Of a DNA stretch of 64,000 nucleotides, positions 17,269 to 27,353 are shown in pieces. The notes under the pieces are model-generated. The model worked only from the letters and a program-made list of their open reading frames with translations. It searched no databases and was not told the DNA's origin. The DNA comes from Chitinophagaceae bacterium (GTDB lineage: Bacteria; Bacteroidota; Bacteroidia; Chitinophagales; Chitinophagaceae). The first letter of the stretch is position 1. Every line of letters begins with the position of its first letter. Both the position numbers and the translations under genes were made by a program. The DNA lies in the NCBI GenBank assembly GCA_019745155.1, contig JAIETM010000001.1:1-64000 (forward strand), read 5' to 3'.

Positions 17269-18515
17269 TGAGTCAAAACCCAAACAAGTATGATGCTTTT
17301 GCCGCCATGCGGATTGCGGAATACCGCAACCTGATGATTGGCCGCTTTCTCTTCATCATGGGTTTGCGCATGATGGGTACTTTGGTTGGCTGGTGGATTT
17401 ATGAACTCACAAACGAACCCTTTGCTATCGGATTGATCGGCTTGGCCGAAGTGATTCCTGCTGTGTCATTATCGCTTTATGCAGGACACGTAATCGATAT
17501 CAGTGAAAAGAGAAAACTCTTGCTACGCGGTGTAGCTGCTTACCTAGCTTGTACTTTGGTTTTATTAGCACTCTCTTTTTCTGTTAGTGAGGAATGGGTA
17601 TATGCGAAAACAGCCGCAATAGTCATCTACTGTGTGATATTCTTTACAGGTGTTTTCCGCTCTTTCACCGGACCAACATTTGGCACCATGGTGGCCTATA
17701 TTGTTCCGCGCGACTTACTACAAAACGCGACTACCTGGAACCAAGGCACATGGCTAACTGCATCTGTAACTGGCCACGCTGTAGCTGGCTTTCTGATTGC
17801 AGGCTTAGGCAATACAGGCACTTTAACTGTGATTGCCACACTCGTGGCGATTGGCTTTGTTTTCATGACCAGACTAAAACCCAAACCAGCTTTGAATGAA
17901 CCGGGCGAGCAAAAGACTTGGGAAAGCGTGAAAGAAGGTTTGCGTTTTGTATTCAATACCAAAGAAGTGCTAGGCGCACTTTCTCTCGACTTATTCGCTG
18001 TGCTTTTTGGTGGCGCTGTGGCCATGATTTCGGTGTTTGCTAAAGATATTCTGAAAGTGGGGCCTGTTGGGTTTGGTTGGCTGAATGCCGCATCCGACCT
18101 AGGCGCCATCATGATCATTATTTATCTCACATTCTTCCCCTTGCGTAAACAACAGGGCAAGAAATTATTCTTTGCCGTAGCCGGATTCGGTGCCTGCATC
18201 ATTGTCTTTGCACTATCGCGTGAGTTCTGGTTATCCTTTGCCGTATTGGTCTTGAGCGGCATCCTCGATGGCATTAGCGTAGTGGTGCGCGGCACTATTC
18301 TGCAATTGCGTACACCTGATCAAGTACGTGGACGTGTTATGAGTGTGAACTCCATGTTCATCAACTCCAGCAATGAATTGGGACAGTTTGAAAGTGGCGT
18401 TACTGCGAAATTGTTAGGCGTAGTGCCATCTGTAATTTTTGGCGGCAGCATGACTTTACTGGTAGTCATCATCACTTGGTTTAAAGCACCCAAGCTGCGC
18501 AAAATGGAATATTGA
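17268..18515 (+). CDS. MFS transporter
   Basis: A 415-residue polytopic membrane protein with about 11-12 hydrophobic segments and a central cytoplasmic loop (around L-K-P-K-P-A-L-N-E-P-G-E-Q). It resembles the MFS_3/EntS-like exporters, with a motif-A-like sequence G-H-V-I-D-I-S-E-K-R-K near the N-terminus and R-G-R-V-M-S-V-N in the C-terminal half. Coupled to the deoxynucleoside kinase; a link in nucleoside handling is possible but unproven. It ends one base before the convergent YkgJ-like gene. Confidence 0.88.
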   Translation: MSQNPNKYDAFAAMRIAEYRNLMIGRFLFIMGLRMMGTLVGWWIYELTNEPFAIGLIGLAEVIPAVSLSLYAGHVIDISEKRKLLLRGVAAYLACTLVLLALSFSVSEEWVYAKTAAIVIYCVIFFTGVFRSFTGPTFGTMVAYIVPRDLLQNATTWNQGTWLTASVTGHAVAGFLIAGLGNTGTLTVIATLVAIGFVFMTRLKPKPALNEPGEQKTWESVKEGLRFVFNTKEVLGALSLDLFAVLFGGAVAMISVFAKDILKVGPVGFGWLNAASDLGAIMIIIYLTFFPLRKQQGKKLFFAVAGFGACIIVFALSREFWLSFAVLVLSGILDGISVVVRGTILQLRTPDQVRGRVMSVNSMFINSSNELGQFESGVTAKLLGVVPSVIFGGSMTLLVVIITWFKAPKLRKMEY

Positions 18516-19007
18516 TTATCGTTCCATTTTCTCCATCATCTTTTCCAGCACATAATAAGTAATCGCACAGAAGCTGCTATTCTTCAAGGTGATCTGCGGA
18601 CGCTTCAATAACACATCTTCATCCGTATAAGGAAATCTACTGCAATCAGAAGGACGAATATCATAGATACTGCAGGTATTGTCTTCATTTAAAAAATGAC
18701 ATGGTGTTGATTGCAAAACATAATCTCCTTCGTTATCCAACTTTAGATAAGTTTCAATAAAATCGCCCTCACGCATTTTCAAATACTTACTAATGCGTTT
18801 GATATCCGGTGTTTTAAAACGTGGCGAATAGTTCTTACAACAAGCAGCACAGCCCAGACAATCCACTTGCTCATAAGCGGCATCATTCAGATCAGGCAAT
18901 GCACGCAGAAATTTGTTCTTGTCCGCACGTTGCAACATTTGCTTATACAGCTTCTGCCTTTCTGCCGAACGCTTCTGCCAATTGCCTTCAAGAATTTTAT
19001 CTGCCAT
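18516..19007 (-). CDS. YkgJ family cysteine-cluster protein
   Basis: A 163-residue protein with the CxxCxxCC arrangement C-L-G-C-A-A-C-C (about residues 50-57) and later C-H-F, C-S-I-Y and C-S-R-F-P-Y cysteines, the pattern of the UPF0153/YkgJ family thought to bind zinc or an iron-sulfur cluster. Biochemical role unknown. It is transcribed away from the CapA-like gene. Confidence 0.85.
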   Translation of the reverse strand: MADKILEGNWQKRSAERQKLYKQMLQRADKNKFLRALPDLNDAAYEQVDCLGCAACCKNYSPRFKTPDIKRISKYLKMREGDFIETYLKLDNEGDYVLQSTPCHFLNEDNTCSIYDIRPSDCSRFPYTDEDVLLKRPQITLKNSSFCAITYYVLEKMMEKMER

Positions 19008-19123
19008 ACTGCTTTGTGTGTTTGCGAAACTACAACTATCCGCATTATCCTGTATTTTGCCGCCGCTTGGTCAATTATCGCTCATATCAACCCGTTATCA
19101 CCATCAGTCGGAAGGGCTGGTTA

Positions 19124-20440
19124 TTGGTAAAAACCATTCGATTCCTATACCATCTGCTATATCTATTGCGCATCGTTCGTTTTCCAAAACCTTGGCGAGA
19201 ACACCATGAGGATCCAGCACGCATGAATACCAAGATGCAGTTGTATCTAGGCTATAAATACTATTTCAAAGCAATGGTGGAAGATGAAGCAGGAAGTGGT
19301 ATCAAAGCTGCTTTACTGAATAGCGAGCTGAAACTGCATACACCCGCTGATTTTTACATAAGCAATACCTACACCCTACATGCCGGTGGCGATTTGATTC
19401 CTTACACGGCCATCACACCAGACACCTGTAAGCATTTATGGAACCATGTAGGCGATTTCTTTTTTGATGCTGATTTGGTGGTAGCCAATCTGGAGAGTCC
19501 GGCTGATTTCTCCAAACCTTATTCGGCAGCACCAGAAGTAATGTTGAATGATATGTACTTCAATATTGATGCTGCTACCTGGAATATCTTCAAAGGCAAT
19601 GGACAGTACAAAGGATATGACCTTGTGTCGATTGCCAATAACCACAGCTTAGATCAAGGTGAAGAAGGCTTGCAAAACACCATTGCTTTTTTGAATAAAC
19701 AAGGGGTTGCCTGGACCGGCGCAGCAGAATCAGCAATAGGCATCAATACAGTGCCTGTTCTTGAAAGAAAAGGCATCAAAACGGGTTTTATCGCAGCAAC
19801 TTTCTCGCTCAATAAAATGCAAGTGCCACCACATCAGCCCTGGCTTTGCAACCATATTTTATTGAACGAAGAAAATCCGGACATCAGCAGACTGATTGAT
19901 CAGGCAAATACAGCAAGAGCCAACGGTGCAGATTGTGTAGTCGCCATGTTGCACATGGGCTGTGCTTATCAAGCATTCCCGGGATCCATTGTTCGCAATA
20001 ATATTCATCGCATCTGCGACACAAGCAATGCTGACATCATTATCGCCGGGCACCCGCATCACCCCCAACCTATTGAATTGTACACTTCAACTGTTACAGG
20101 AAAGCAACATGTGATCATTTACTCCTTGGGTGATTTTATCGCCTATGATATTTTCAAATGGGGACATTTGACTTTATTACTACATCTGGAAATCAGCAAG
20201 GGTATCCGAAATGGACAGACAGAAACAAGGGTCACTCGTATCGGCATTAAGCCGGCATATATGCATGCACAAATCAGCAATGAATCAGTGCAATCGCTTG
20301 AACTGCTAGATTATCAGCAAGTGAAGCAATCACCCAAAACTTTTTTAAAGGATGCACAGTCGCAAAAAGAATTTGCTGAACTGACTGATTTTTTTGAGCG
20401 TTTTGTATTGCCGCCGCATCAACAGCATCTGCTTATGTAA
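19124..20440 (+). CDS. CapA family (poly-gamma-glutamate capsule synthesis type) metallophosphatase-like protein
   Basis: The CapA/PGA_cap domain runs from A-D-F-Y-I-S-N-T-Y-T-L-H-A-G-G-D-L-I to near the end. Motifs of the calcineurin-like fold are visible: G-G-D (metal ligands), N-L-E-S-P, A-N-N-H-S-L-D-Q-G, M-L-H-M-G and G-H-P-H-H-P-Q-P. The role may be in surface polymer handling but is not defined. The start is uncertain: TTG 19124 keeps a protein-like basic/hydrophobic N-terminus (L-L-R-I-V-R-F-P-K-P-W-R-E), while the first ATG is at 19223. The frame open further left is antisense to YkgJ and rejected. Confidence 0.8.
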   Translation: MVKTIRFLYHLLYLLRIVRFPKPWREHHEDPARMNTKMQLYLGYKYYFKAMVEDEAGSGIKAALLNSELKLHTPADFYISNTYTLHAGGDLIPYTAITPDTCKHLWNHVGDFFFDADLVVANLESPADFSKPYSAAPEVMLNDMYFNIDAATWNIFKGNGQYKGYDLVSIANNHSLDQGEEGLQNTIAFLNKQGVAWTGAAESAIGINTVPVLERKGIKTGFIAATFSLNKMQVPPHQPWLCNHILLNEENPDISRLIDQANTARANGADCVVAMLHMGCAYQAFPGSIVRNNIHRICDTSNADIIIAGHPHHPQPIELYTSTVTGKQHVIIYSLGDFIAYDIFKWGHLTLLLHLEISKGIRNGQTETRVTRIGIKPAYMHAQISNESVQSLELLDYQQVKQSPKTFLKDAQSQKEFAELTDFFERFVLPPHQQHLLM

Positions 20441-21053
20441 GCAGGTTGCGCAACAAGGGCCATAAGAGTACCACCGCAAAAACAAGAAAGACAATACCCA
20501 GCACCAGATCTAATCTGCGCATGAACTTTTCACTGATATAGGTTTTGATTTTTGCTGCACCCAGGGCAATCAACATTTCCATGCCGAAAATGCTCAGCAA
20601 TGCTCCCACATAAAACCACCAGCGCTCACCAAGCGTATAATGATTCACATTAATCAGCAAAGCCGAAATAGACAACCAACTAATATAATTACCCGGGTTC
20701 AGCGCATTCAACATAAACCCTTTGGACGCCAAAAGCCAAGGGGAATTATAGACAGGAACTGCAAATTGCGGCTTACTATGCTTTCGAATATTGCCAATAC
20801 CCATGATTACCAGGAGCAAAGCCCCGCCGAGACGAACCAGGTTTTCCGCATAACCGCCAGAAGGAAACAAATTAGCATTGAAATAGCTCAGTACTATCAG
20901 CAATATATCTGAACTGATTACCCCTGCAGCAATGAAAATGCTGCTTTTAAAGCCATTGGCGATACTATTCTGCACCAGAAAAAAGAAGACCGTTCCCAGC
21001 ATACTGCTGAGTATCACGCCAATACCTAAGCCATACAACAATGCATAGACCAT
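20433..21053 (-). CDS. LysE/RhtB family exporter
   Basis: A 206-residue protein with about six TM helices, containing G-V-I-L-S-S-M-L-G-T-V near the N-terminus and G-F-M-L-N-A-L-N-P-G-N-Y-I-S-W, the LysE-family hallmark (N-P-K/G-x-x-x-W region). It probably exports amino acids or related small metabolites. The ATG at 21053 is chosen over an upstream TTG at 21119 because it gives the normal family length and has an exact TAGTTTTG promoter box eight bases upstream. It converges with and overlaps the CapA gene by eight bases. Confidence 0.82.
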   Translation of the reverse strand: MVYALLYGLGIGVILSSMLGTVFFFLVQNSIANGFKSSIFIAAGVISSDILLIVLSYFNANLFPSGGYAENLVRLGGALLLVIMGIGNIRKHSKPQFAVPVYNSPWLLASKGFMLNALNPGNYISWLSISALLINVNHYTLGERWWFYVGALLSIFGMEMLIALGAAKIKTYISEKFMRRLDLVLGIVFLVFAVVLLWPLLRNLLT

Positions 21054-21061
21054 AATCTGAA

Positions 21062-21069
21062 CAAAACTA
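21062..21069 (-). promoter_or_regulatory. Promoter -7 element (TAGTTTTG) of the LysE-family gene
   Basis: An exact TAnnTTTG match on the minus strand, eight bases before the ATG at 21053. It supports that start and a very short leader. Confidence 0.45.
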
Positions 21070-21102
21070 ACCTTTCGATAGGGATTATTTCCTCCATTCA
21101 GA

Positions 21103-21110
21103 TATTTTTG
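21103..21110 (+). promoter_or_regulatory. Promoter -7 element (TATTTTTG) of the sterol desaturase family gene
   Basis: An exact TAnnTTTG match 18 bases before the ATG at 21129. It lies back-to-back with the LysE-family promoter. Confidence 0.45.
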
Positions 21111-21128
21111 CAACCGCAAGTAACCGAG

Positions 21129-21974
21129 ATGATTCAGTCGTACAGAGAAACCCTACTCTTTCTGATCTCCACACCGCTCTATGTATTTTTCATAGCAGCA
21201 GAAGTCATTGCGTCTAATATTCACAATAACGGCCGTTATAGTAAGAAAGGCACCATTGAGCATTTCTACATCATGCTCATTAATATCGTGATTGATCTAG
21301 CCATGCGCGGTGTAGCACTAATTGCTTTACTGTGGTGCTTCAACCATCGCGTACTGGAAATAAATAATCCTATTGCTTATTGGGTTGTTTTATTCATTCT
21401 GCAGGATCTCGCATTTTATACCATGCATTATGTGGATCATAAAGTGCGCTTATTCTGGGCTGTGCATATCACCCATCATTCTTCAGAAGAGTTCAATCTG
21501 GCTGTTGGCTTTAGGTCATCTGTCTTTGAGCCGGTTTACCGTTTTATTTATTTTATTCCCCTAGCATTTTTAGGGTTACAACCCTTGGACATCTTCTTCG
21601 TCTTCTCCCTTACTCAGCTGTACGGCATATTCATCCATACGCAGTATGTAAAAAAACTAGGCTTTCTGGAATGGTTTATGGCAACCCCATCGCACCACCG
21701 TGTGCACCATGGCAAGAACCCTCAATACATCGACCGAAATATGGGCATGTTCCTAATTATCTGGGACAGGCTATTTGGCACTTTTACCGAGGAAACGGAA
21801 CCTGTGGAGTATGGTGTGACCAAAGCGTCCAAAAACAGCCGTCCTGATGAAGTAATCCTGCACGAATTCAGGAATATGTTCAACGATGTACGCCAAGCTC
21901 CCGATCTGAGAACCAAACTGATGTACATCTTTGGCCCGCCCGGCTGGCAGCCTTCCAACAAAAGAGATCAATAA
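21129..21974 (+). CDS. Sterol desaturase / fatty acid hydroxylase family membrane di-iron enzyme
   Basis: A 281-residue membrane protein with about four or five hydrophobic helices and the three histidine clusters of the FA_hydroxylase superfamily: H-Y-V-D-H, H-I-T-H-H-S-S and H-R-V-H-H-G. It would use a di-iron centre to oxidise a lipid; the substrate is unknown. The ATG at 21129 is used; the frame open from 21108 would overlap the divergent promoter. Confidence 0.88.
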   Translation: MIQSYRETLLFLISTPLYVFFIAAEVIASNIHNNGRYSKKGTIEHFYIMLINIVIDLAMRGVALIALLWCFNHRVLEINNPIAYWVVLFILQDLAFYTMHYVDHKVRLFWAVHITHHSSEEFNLAVGFRSSVFEPVYRFIYFIPLAFLGLQPLDIFFVFSLTQLYGIFIHTQYVKKLGFLEWFMATPSHHRVHHGKNPQYIDRNMGMFLIIWDRLFGTFTEETEPVEYGVTKASKNSRPDEVILHEFRNMFNDVRQAPDLRTKLMYIFGPPGWQPSNKRDQ

Positions 21975-22042
21975 GCCAAATTTTTACATCCACAGGCTGT
22001 TCACAGATTCAACAAAAGGCTGTTTATCCCGTTGTAGTGGCT

Positions 22043-22050
22043 TACCTTTG
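22043..22050 (+). promoter_or_regulatory. Promoter -7 element (TACCTTTG) of gcvP
   Basis: An exact TAnnTTTG match 25 bases before the gcvP ATG at 22076. Confidence 0.45.
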
Positions 22051-22075
22051 CACCACCAAAAAAGGCCGCCATTCT

Positions 22076-24958
22076 ATGAATCTTTTCGAACACCAGCGTA
22101 CCGAGTTTCAACGTAGACATATTGGCCCTAACGCAGCCGATACACAGCAAATGCTGGAGACCATTGGTATGGGCTCCATGGAAGAACTGATCAGCAAAAC
22201 AGTACCCGACAGCATCCGCATCAAAAAGCCTTTGAATGTGCCTGCTGCCATGGGCGAGTTTGAATACTTGCAACACTTGCAGGGTATTGCTGCTAAAAAT
22301 CAATTGTTTAAAAATTATATCGGACAGGGTTATTACGATACCATCACACCCAGTGTGATTCTGCGTAATATTTTTGAAAACCCAGGTTGGTATACCCAAT
22401 ACACGCCCTATCAGGCGGAAATTTCTCAGGGTCGTTTAGAGAGCCTGTTGAATTATCAGACCATGATCGCAGACCTCACTGGCCTGCCTATGTCAAACGC
22501 TTCACTGTTGGATGAAGCTACTGCTGCTGCTGAAGCAATGGCCATGCTCTTCCACCACGTGAATAAGACAGACAATCCTACTCAGCCGAAGTTTTTTGTA
22601 GATAATTCCACTTTCCCTCAGACGATTGATGTATTGGAAACACGTGCGTTGCCAATTGGTATTGAGTTGGTTTACGGCGATTATGCAACAGCTATTATCG
22701 ACAACACCTATTTCGGTGCCTTGATTCAATACCCTAACAGCAAGGGCTCTGTAGAAGACTACCGCAGCTTTATTGAAAAAGTACATGGCGTAGGTGGTTT
22801 TGTCGTGATGGCAACAGACCTGCTGGCATTGACTTTATTGACAACTCCAGGTGAATTGGGCGCTGATGTAGCAATTGGCTCTGCTCAACGCTTTGGTGTA
22901 CCAATGGGCTTTGGCGGTCCGCACGCAGCATTCTTTGCAACAAAAGATGATTTCAAAAGAGGTATGCCAGGCCGTTTGATTGGCGTAAGCATCGATGCAC
23001 AAGGCAATCGCGCTTTGCGTATGGCTTTGCAAACACGCGAACAACACATCAAGCGCGAAAAAGCTACTTCGAATATTTGTACTGCACAAGCATTGCTGGC
23101 TAATATGGCTGCGATGTATGCAGTATTCCATGGTCCGGATGGATTAAAGAAAATCGCTTCACGTGTAGCTACTTTAACAGCAACATTGGCTGCTGAATTG
23201 AAGACGCTTGGTTACACGATCGTCAACAATCATTTCTTCGATACTTTGACCATTGCTACAGATGCTGCAACAATTCGTAATCAAGCATTGGCAACAGGTA
23301 TCAATTTCCATTATGCTGATGCCAACCATGTTAGCATCTCATTGGATGAAACCACCACTGCAGCAGACCTGTTGGATATTCTCTTTGTATTTGCTTCAGC
23401 AAAAGGCTTTAGCGACGCAGCATTTAGCTTAGATCAAGAGGCGGTAAACCTGAGTGGTATTCCTGCTTATGCTACAAGAACATCTAATTACCTCACGCAC
23501 CCTGTGTTCAACACACACCATAGTGAGAGTCAGATGATGCGTTATATCAAGCAACTGGAGAACAAAGACCTTTCGCTGAATACCAGCATGATCACCTTAG
23601 GTAGCTGTACCATGAAGTTAAATGCAGCTACAGAAATGATTCCCGTGAGCTGGCCTGCTTTCAGCAAACTGCATCCCTTCACGCCTGCTGATCAAACCAA
23701 GGGTTATCAGCAAATCATCGAAGAACTCGGTCAATACCTTTGTGAAGTAACAGGTTTCGCAGCCTGCAGCCTGCAGCCCAATAGTGGTGCGCAAGGTGAA
23801 TACGCTGGTTTGTTAACCATCATGGCTTACCACAAAGCCAATGGCGATACACATAGAAACGTGGTATTGATTCCAATCTCTGCACATGGTACCAACCCAG
23901 CCTCAGCTGTTATGGCGGGCATGAAAGTGGTGGTAGTGAAATGTGATGACCACGGTAACATTGACGTAGCTGATCTGAAAGAAAAAGCTGCAGCGAATAA
24001 AGATGTATTGGCTGGCTTAATGGTGACTTATCCATCTACACACGGTGTATTTGAAGAGAGCATCCGCGATATCTGCGCAACAATACATGAATATGGCGGA
24101 CAAGTATATATGGATGGTGCCAACATGAATGCACAGGTTGGTTTAACCAGCCCGGGTATGATTGGTGCCGATGTTTGTCACCTCAACCTGCACAAAACAT
24201 TTGCTATTCCACATGGTGGTGGTGGTCCTGGCATGGGCCCTATCTGCGTAGCCGCGCATTTGGCTCCACACCTGCCCGGTCACTACGTATTGGCAGACGG
24301 CACTGCTAAGCGTGCCAATGCTGCAGTAAGTGCTGCACCATTTGGTAGTGCCAGCATCTTGCTTATCAGCTATGGTTATATCCGCATGCTGGGTGCTGAT
24401 GGTATTAGAATGGCTACTGAATATGCGATTCTGAACGCTAACTACATGAAAGTACGTTTGGAGAAATATTACAAGATTCTATACACTGGTAGCAACGGAA
24501 CAGCTGCGCACGAATTCATCGTTGACTTGCGTCCGTTGAAACAAACTTCAGGTGTTGAAGCAGAAGATATTGCCAAGCGTTTGATTGATTATGGCTTCCA
24601 CGCACCAACCATGAGTTTCCCTGTTGCGGGCACCATCATGATTGAACCTACAGAAAGTGAGGACAAACCTGAGTTGGATCGCTTCTGCGATGCCCTGATC
24701 AGCATTTATGAAGAAATCCAGGATATCGAATCAGGCAAAGCCGATAAGGCCAACAACCCGCTGAAGCATGCGCCACACACACAAGCCGTGGTATGCGCTG
24801 ATAGCTGGGATCGCCCTTACAGCAGACAAACAGCAGCTTTCCCATTGTATTATGTTACCCAGAACAAATTCTGGCCAAGCGTGGCAAGGGTAAACAATAC
24901 TCATGGCGATAGAAACCTGGTTTGTACCTGCGAGCCGGTAGAGAGCTATATGAACTAA
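22076..24958 (+). CDS. gcvP: Glycine dehydrogenase (decarboxylating), P-protein of the glycine cleavage system
   Basis: A 960-residue single-chain P-protein (fused alpha-beta form), PLP-dependent, that decarboxylates glycine and passes the aminomethyl group to the lipoyl H-protein. The N-terminus R-H-I-G-P, the glycine-rich [10 protein letters not shown] and the PLP lysine in [12 protein letters not shown] are clear. The ATG at 22076 starts the family's M-N-L-F-E-H-Q...F-Q-R-R-H-I-G-P; the longer frame from 22037 would begin upstream of the promoter. gcvT and gcvH are not adjacent. Confidence 0.97.
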   Translation: MNLFEHQRTEFQRRHIGPNAADTQQMLETIGMGSMEELISKTVPDSIRIKKPLNVPAAMGEFEYLQHLQGIAAKNQLFKNYIGQGYYDTITPSVILRNIFENPGWYTQYTPYQAEISQGRLESLLNYQTMIADLTGLPMSNASLLDEATAAAEAMAMLFHHVNKTDNPTQPKFFVDNSTFPQTIDVLETRALPIGIELVYGDYATAIIDNTYFGALIQYPNSKGSVEDYRSFIEKVHGVGGFVVMATDLLALTLLTTPGELGADVAIGSAQRFGVPMGFGGPHAAFFATKDDFKRGMPGRLIGVSIDAQGNRALRMALQTREQHIKREKATSNICTAQALLANMAAMYAVFHGPDGLKKIASRVATLTATLAAELKTLGYTIVNNHFFDTLTIATDAATIRNQALATGINFHYADANHVSISLDETTTAADLLDILFVFASAKGFSDAAFSLDQEAVNLSGIPAYATRTSNYLTHPVFNTHHSESQMMRYIKQLENKDLSLNTSMITLGSCTMKLNAATEMIPVSWPAFSKLHPFTPADQTKGYQQIIEELGQYLCEVTGFAACSLQPNSGAQGEYAGLLTIMAYHKANGDTHRNVVLIPISAHGTNPASAVMAGMKVVVVKCDDHGNIDVADLKEKAAANKDVLAGLMVTYPSTHGVFEESIRDICATIHEYGGQVYMDGANMNAQVGLTSPGMIGADVCHLNLHKTFAIPHGGGGPGMGPICVAAHLAPHLPGHYVLADGTAKRANAAVSAAPFGSASILLISYGYIRMLGADGIRMATEYAILNANYMKVRLEKYYKILYTGSNGTAAHEFIVDLRPLKQTSGVEAEDIAKRLIDYGFHAPTMSFPVAGTIMIEPTESEDKPELDRFCDALISIYEEIQDIESGKADKANNPLKHAPHTQAVVCADSWDRPYSRQTAAFPLYYVTQNKFWPSVARVNNTHGDRNLVCTCEPVESYMN

Positions 24959-24982
24959 GCATAAAACGCTGAAATATTGTTA

Positions 24983-25010
24983 AGTCCCGCTGTTGGCGGG
25001 ACTTTTTCTT
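24983..25010 (+). terminator. Intrinsic terminator of gcvP
   Basis: An 8-bp perfect stem AGTCCCGC (24983-24990) and GCGGGACT (24996-25003) with a five-base loop, followed by TTTTCTT, about 25 bases after the gcvP stop. Confidence 0.88.
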
Positions 25011-25093
25011 GCCCATACCCCTAACTTACAGGGTATGCTTGAGGCCCAAGCAATGGCTTTTCTTTGTTATTTTGTGCCCGAAACTGAATAAAC

Positions 25094-25735
25094 ATGATGC
25101 GTTCGATAACCATTGGCGTTTTTTTCAGCACGATTTTACTCGTGGGCTGTCTTGGCAGCAAGAAGAGTAAACCTGTGCCTGTGCAGCCTCCTGCACAACA
25201 GGCACCTACTTTCACTCCCCCTGAAGAAAAAGCTGTTTTTGTTCCCTTCACCAGGGAGATGTATGACAGATTGGTGGATGAAGGTATTGACATCAAGAAA
25301 GTGCAGTTCTTTATTGATCAAAAAATTGTGCTGAGCCGTTACCTGGATAGTGCCAAGACTTTGGTATCTGCAGGTATCATCAAAATGAGTAAGGGTAAAA
25401 TCGTGAACGAGATTGTTATCCCTGCTTACACTCCAGGCGTATGTGAAGTCATCGAAGATGATGGTTTACGCATCAGCTTCGACAGACAAGGAGGCTCTAT
25501 TAAATTCCTGAATGACGAAACCTACTCACCAAAGTTTTTCATCTTCACTGGTACCAATTGGAATAATGGTACTGCAGAAGTGGAATATGCAGATAAAACG
25601 TATCGCGCTTCTTGTGCTAACTGCGGCAGCGTTGCAGAAGCCAAACTGGTGGTGAAGCAAAGCGAGATGGATAAAATGGATAAAAAAACCAGAACGCTTA
25701 CCGGACGAAAAGTTGATAACGGTAACGGAAACTAA
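25094..25735 (+). CDS. Hypothetical lipoprotein
   Basis: A 213-residue protein with a lipoprotein signal (lipobox L-L-V-G-C, cysteine near residue 19), then a Pro/Gln-rich linker (about 25-50) and a globular domain ending in a Lys/Thr-rich tail. A C-A-N-C pair lies near residue 176. No known domain is recognised. It stands alone between terminators, so it is probably transcribed by itself. Confidence 0.7.
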   Translation: MMRSITIGVFFSTILLVGCLGSKKSKPVPVQPPAQQAPTFTPPEEKAVFVPFTREMYDRLVDEGIDIKKVQFFIDQKIVLSRYLDSAKTLVSAGIIKMSKGKIVNEIVIPAYTPGVCEVIEDDGLRISFDRQGGSIKFLNDETYSPKFFIFTGTNWNNGTAEVEYADKTYRASCANCGSVAEAKLVVKQSEMDKMDKKTRTLTGRKVDNGNGN

Positions 25736-25741
25736 TCATAA

Positions 25742-25768
25742 AAAAGAGGCTGTTGAACAGCCTCTTTT
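25742..25768. terminator. Bidirectional intrinsic terminator
   Basis: A 12-bp perfect inverted repeat AAAAGAGGCTGT (25742-25753) and ACAGCCTCTTTT (25757-25768), loop TGA, between the convergent lipoprotein and K+ channel genes. The A and T runs serve both strands. Confidence 0.9.
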
Positions 25769-25771
25769 CAT

Positions 25772-26782
25772 TTAGATATCATCCACATTGTGCTTCATAC
25801 TCGATATCTGTGCTTTGTTTCCTAGCACAATCACCTTCATACCTTGTTCAATCAATATCTCGTTAGGTGGATTAATGATGAATCTACCATAAGCATCTTT
25901 TACACCGATACAAGTAACGCCTGTTTTCTTCCAATCCATAATCACTTTCAAACTCTTCCCTCTAATCTCAGGTGGTAGTTTTTCGTAGCCGACTGATTCG
26001 ATATTGATACTCTCTCCTTCTTCGCCACTTAGGTAATCAATAAACTCCACCACATCAGGCTTGCTCACCAAGGTAGCCATATGATTACCACCAATACGAT
26101 CCGGCAGAATAACATGTTCTGCACCAGCTTTGCGCAATTTGGGTACCGCATTAGCAGAAGTAGCTCTACTGATGATGCGGATATTCGGGTTCAGTTCTCT
26201 TGCGGTCAACACGATAAATACATTATCTGCATCTGTAGGCAAAGCACAAATCAAACTTTTCGCGCGATGAATTCCTGCACGCAGTAAGGTTGTCTCATCT
26301 GTTGCATCTCCTTTGATATAGAGCAAATTGGGATCATGCAGCAAAAAGCCATCGATATTTTCCTCGCGATGATCTATCACCACAAAGTCTTCTCGGTGAC
26401 TACGCAATGTCTTGCCAGCTTGTTGACCATTACGGCCAAACCCACAGATAATAACATGCTCATTGAGCTTATCCAATGCACTCATGATCTTTCTGTTTTT
26501 AAGGTAATACTGCATTTCTCCGCTTACCAAAAAAGACGTGAGTCGCGTAAGCGCATAAGTAAACGTAGAAAATGAAGTGATGATGAAAACGATATTAAAA
26601 ATCCGACCGGCATCAGAGAGCGGCTTTACTTCCAAATAACCGATTGATGCGATGGTGATGACGGTCATGTATAAAGCATCCAGAAAACTGTAAGACTCGA
26701 TGAGCATGAAGCCGATAGTGCCCAAAGCCATAATGAAAAAGATGGCTAAAACCCAAACAAAAAGAAAATAAGGACGCTTCAT
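25772..26782 (-). CDS. Potassium channel protein with RCK (TrkA-N/TrkA-C) regulatory domains
   Basis: A 336-residue protein with two TM helices flanking a pore helix (L-D-A-L-Y-M-T-V-I-T-I-A-S-I-G-Y-L-E-V, about residues 34-53). A TrkA-N Rossmann domain follows (V-I-I-C-G-F-G-R-N-G, then H-V-I-L-P-D-R-I-G-G), then a TrkA-C domain to the end. The layout is MthK/Kch-like. The filter reads S-I-G-Y-L-E instead of T-V-G-Y-G-D, so the second filter glycine is Leu. The ATG at 26782 is used because the frame further upstream adds a non-conserved leader. Confidence 0.85.
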   Translation of the reverse strand: MKRPYFLFVWVLAIFFIMALGTIGFMLIESYSFLDALYMTVITIASIGYLEVKPLSDAGRIFNIVFIITSFSTFTYALTRLTSFLVSGEMQYYLKNRKIMSALDKLNEHVIICGFGRNGQQAGKTLRSHREDFVVIDHREENIDGFLLHDPNLLYIKGDATDETTLLRAGIHRAKSLICALPTDADNVFIVLTARELNPNIRIISRATSANAVPKLRKAGAEHVILPDRIGGNHMATLVSKPDVVEFIDYLSGEEGESINIESVGYEKLPPEIRGKSLKVIMDWKKTGVTCIGVKDAYGRFIINPPNEILIEQGMKVIVLGNKAQISSMKHNVDDI

Positions 26783-26869
26783 ATTGGTTGATAAAATAAA
26801 TATAGGGCAATTCAGCTTGCCTGCAGACAAGAGATTGCGGATGGATTGTACATTCGCAAAAAAATCATC

Positions 26870-27304
26870 ATGAGCGTTGCAGATAAACTAGCACAAATGC
26901 GTGCAGAAAAGGCCGCAGCCAACTTAGCAGAGGGACAAGCATTTTTAGCAGCTAACAAGCAAAATGCAGGGGTAGTAGAAACTGCCAGTGGTTTACAATA
27001 TGAGGTCTTGACCATGGGTGAAGGTGAGAAGCCATGGCCTACACACACGGTAACCTGTCATTACCACGGCACTTTGATTGACGGCACTGTATTCGACAGC
27101 TCCGTACAACGCGGACAGCCGGCCTCATTCCCTTTAAACATGGTGATTAAGGGCTGGACTGAAGGCTTACAACTGATGCCTGTGGGTAGTAAATTCCGTT
27201 TCTTTATTCCGCCACATCTGGGTTATGGAGAAAGACAAGTTAGTGCACAGATCGGGCCAAACAGTACTTTGATTTTTGATGTAGAGTTGATCAGCTTTAA
27301 ATAA
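26870..27304 (+). CDS. FKBP-type peptidyl-prolyl cis-trans isomerase
   Basis: A 144-residue cytoplasmic PPIase with a short helical N-terminus (residues 1-35, M-S-V-A-D-K-L...A-F-L-A-A-N-K-Q) followed by an FKBP domain: H-Y-H-G-T-L-I-D-G-T-V-F-D-S-S, V-I-K-G-W-T-E-G-L-Q-L-M, I-P-P-H-L-G-Y-G and L-I-F-D-V-E-L. It catalyses proline isomerisation in protein folding. There is no signal peptide. The ATG at 26870 gives the normal family start. Confidence 0.93.
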   Translation: MSVADKLAQMRAEKAAANLAEGQAFLAANKQNAGVVETASGLQYEVLTMGEGEKPWPTHTVTCHYHGTLIDGTVFDSSVQRGQPASFPLNMVIKGWTEGLQLMPVGSKFRFFIPPHLGYGERQVSAQIGPNSTLIFDVELISFK

Positions 27305-27353
27305 GCAGTAGCAAACACTCAATTGACAATAGTCAATAATCAATCAACAATAT

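Noticed and set aside
18821-19123. N-terminal extension of the CapA-like protein
   Set aside because: Antisense to the YkgJ-like gene and cysteine/proline-rich noise; the real start is at or after 19124.
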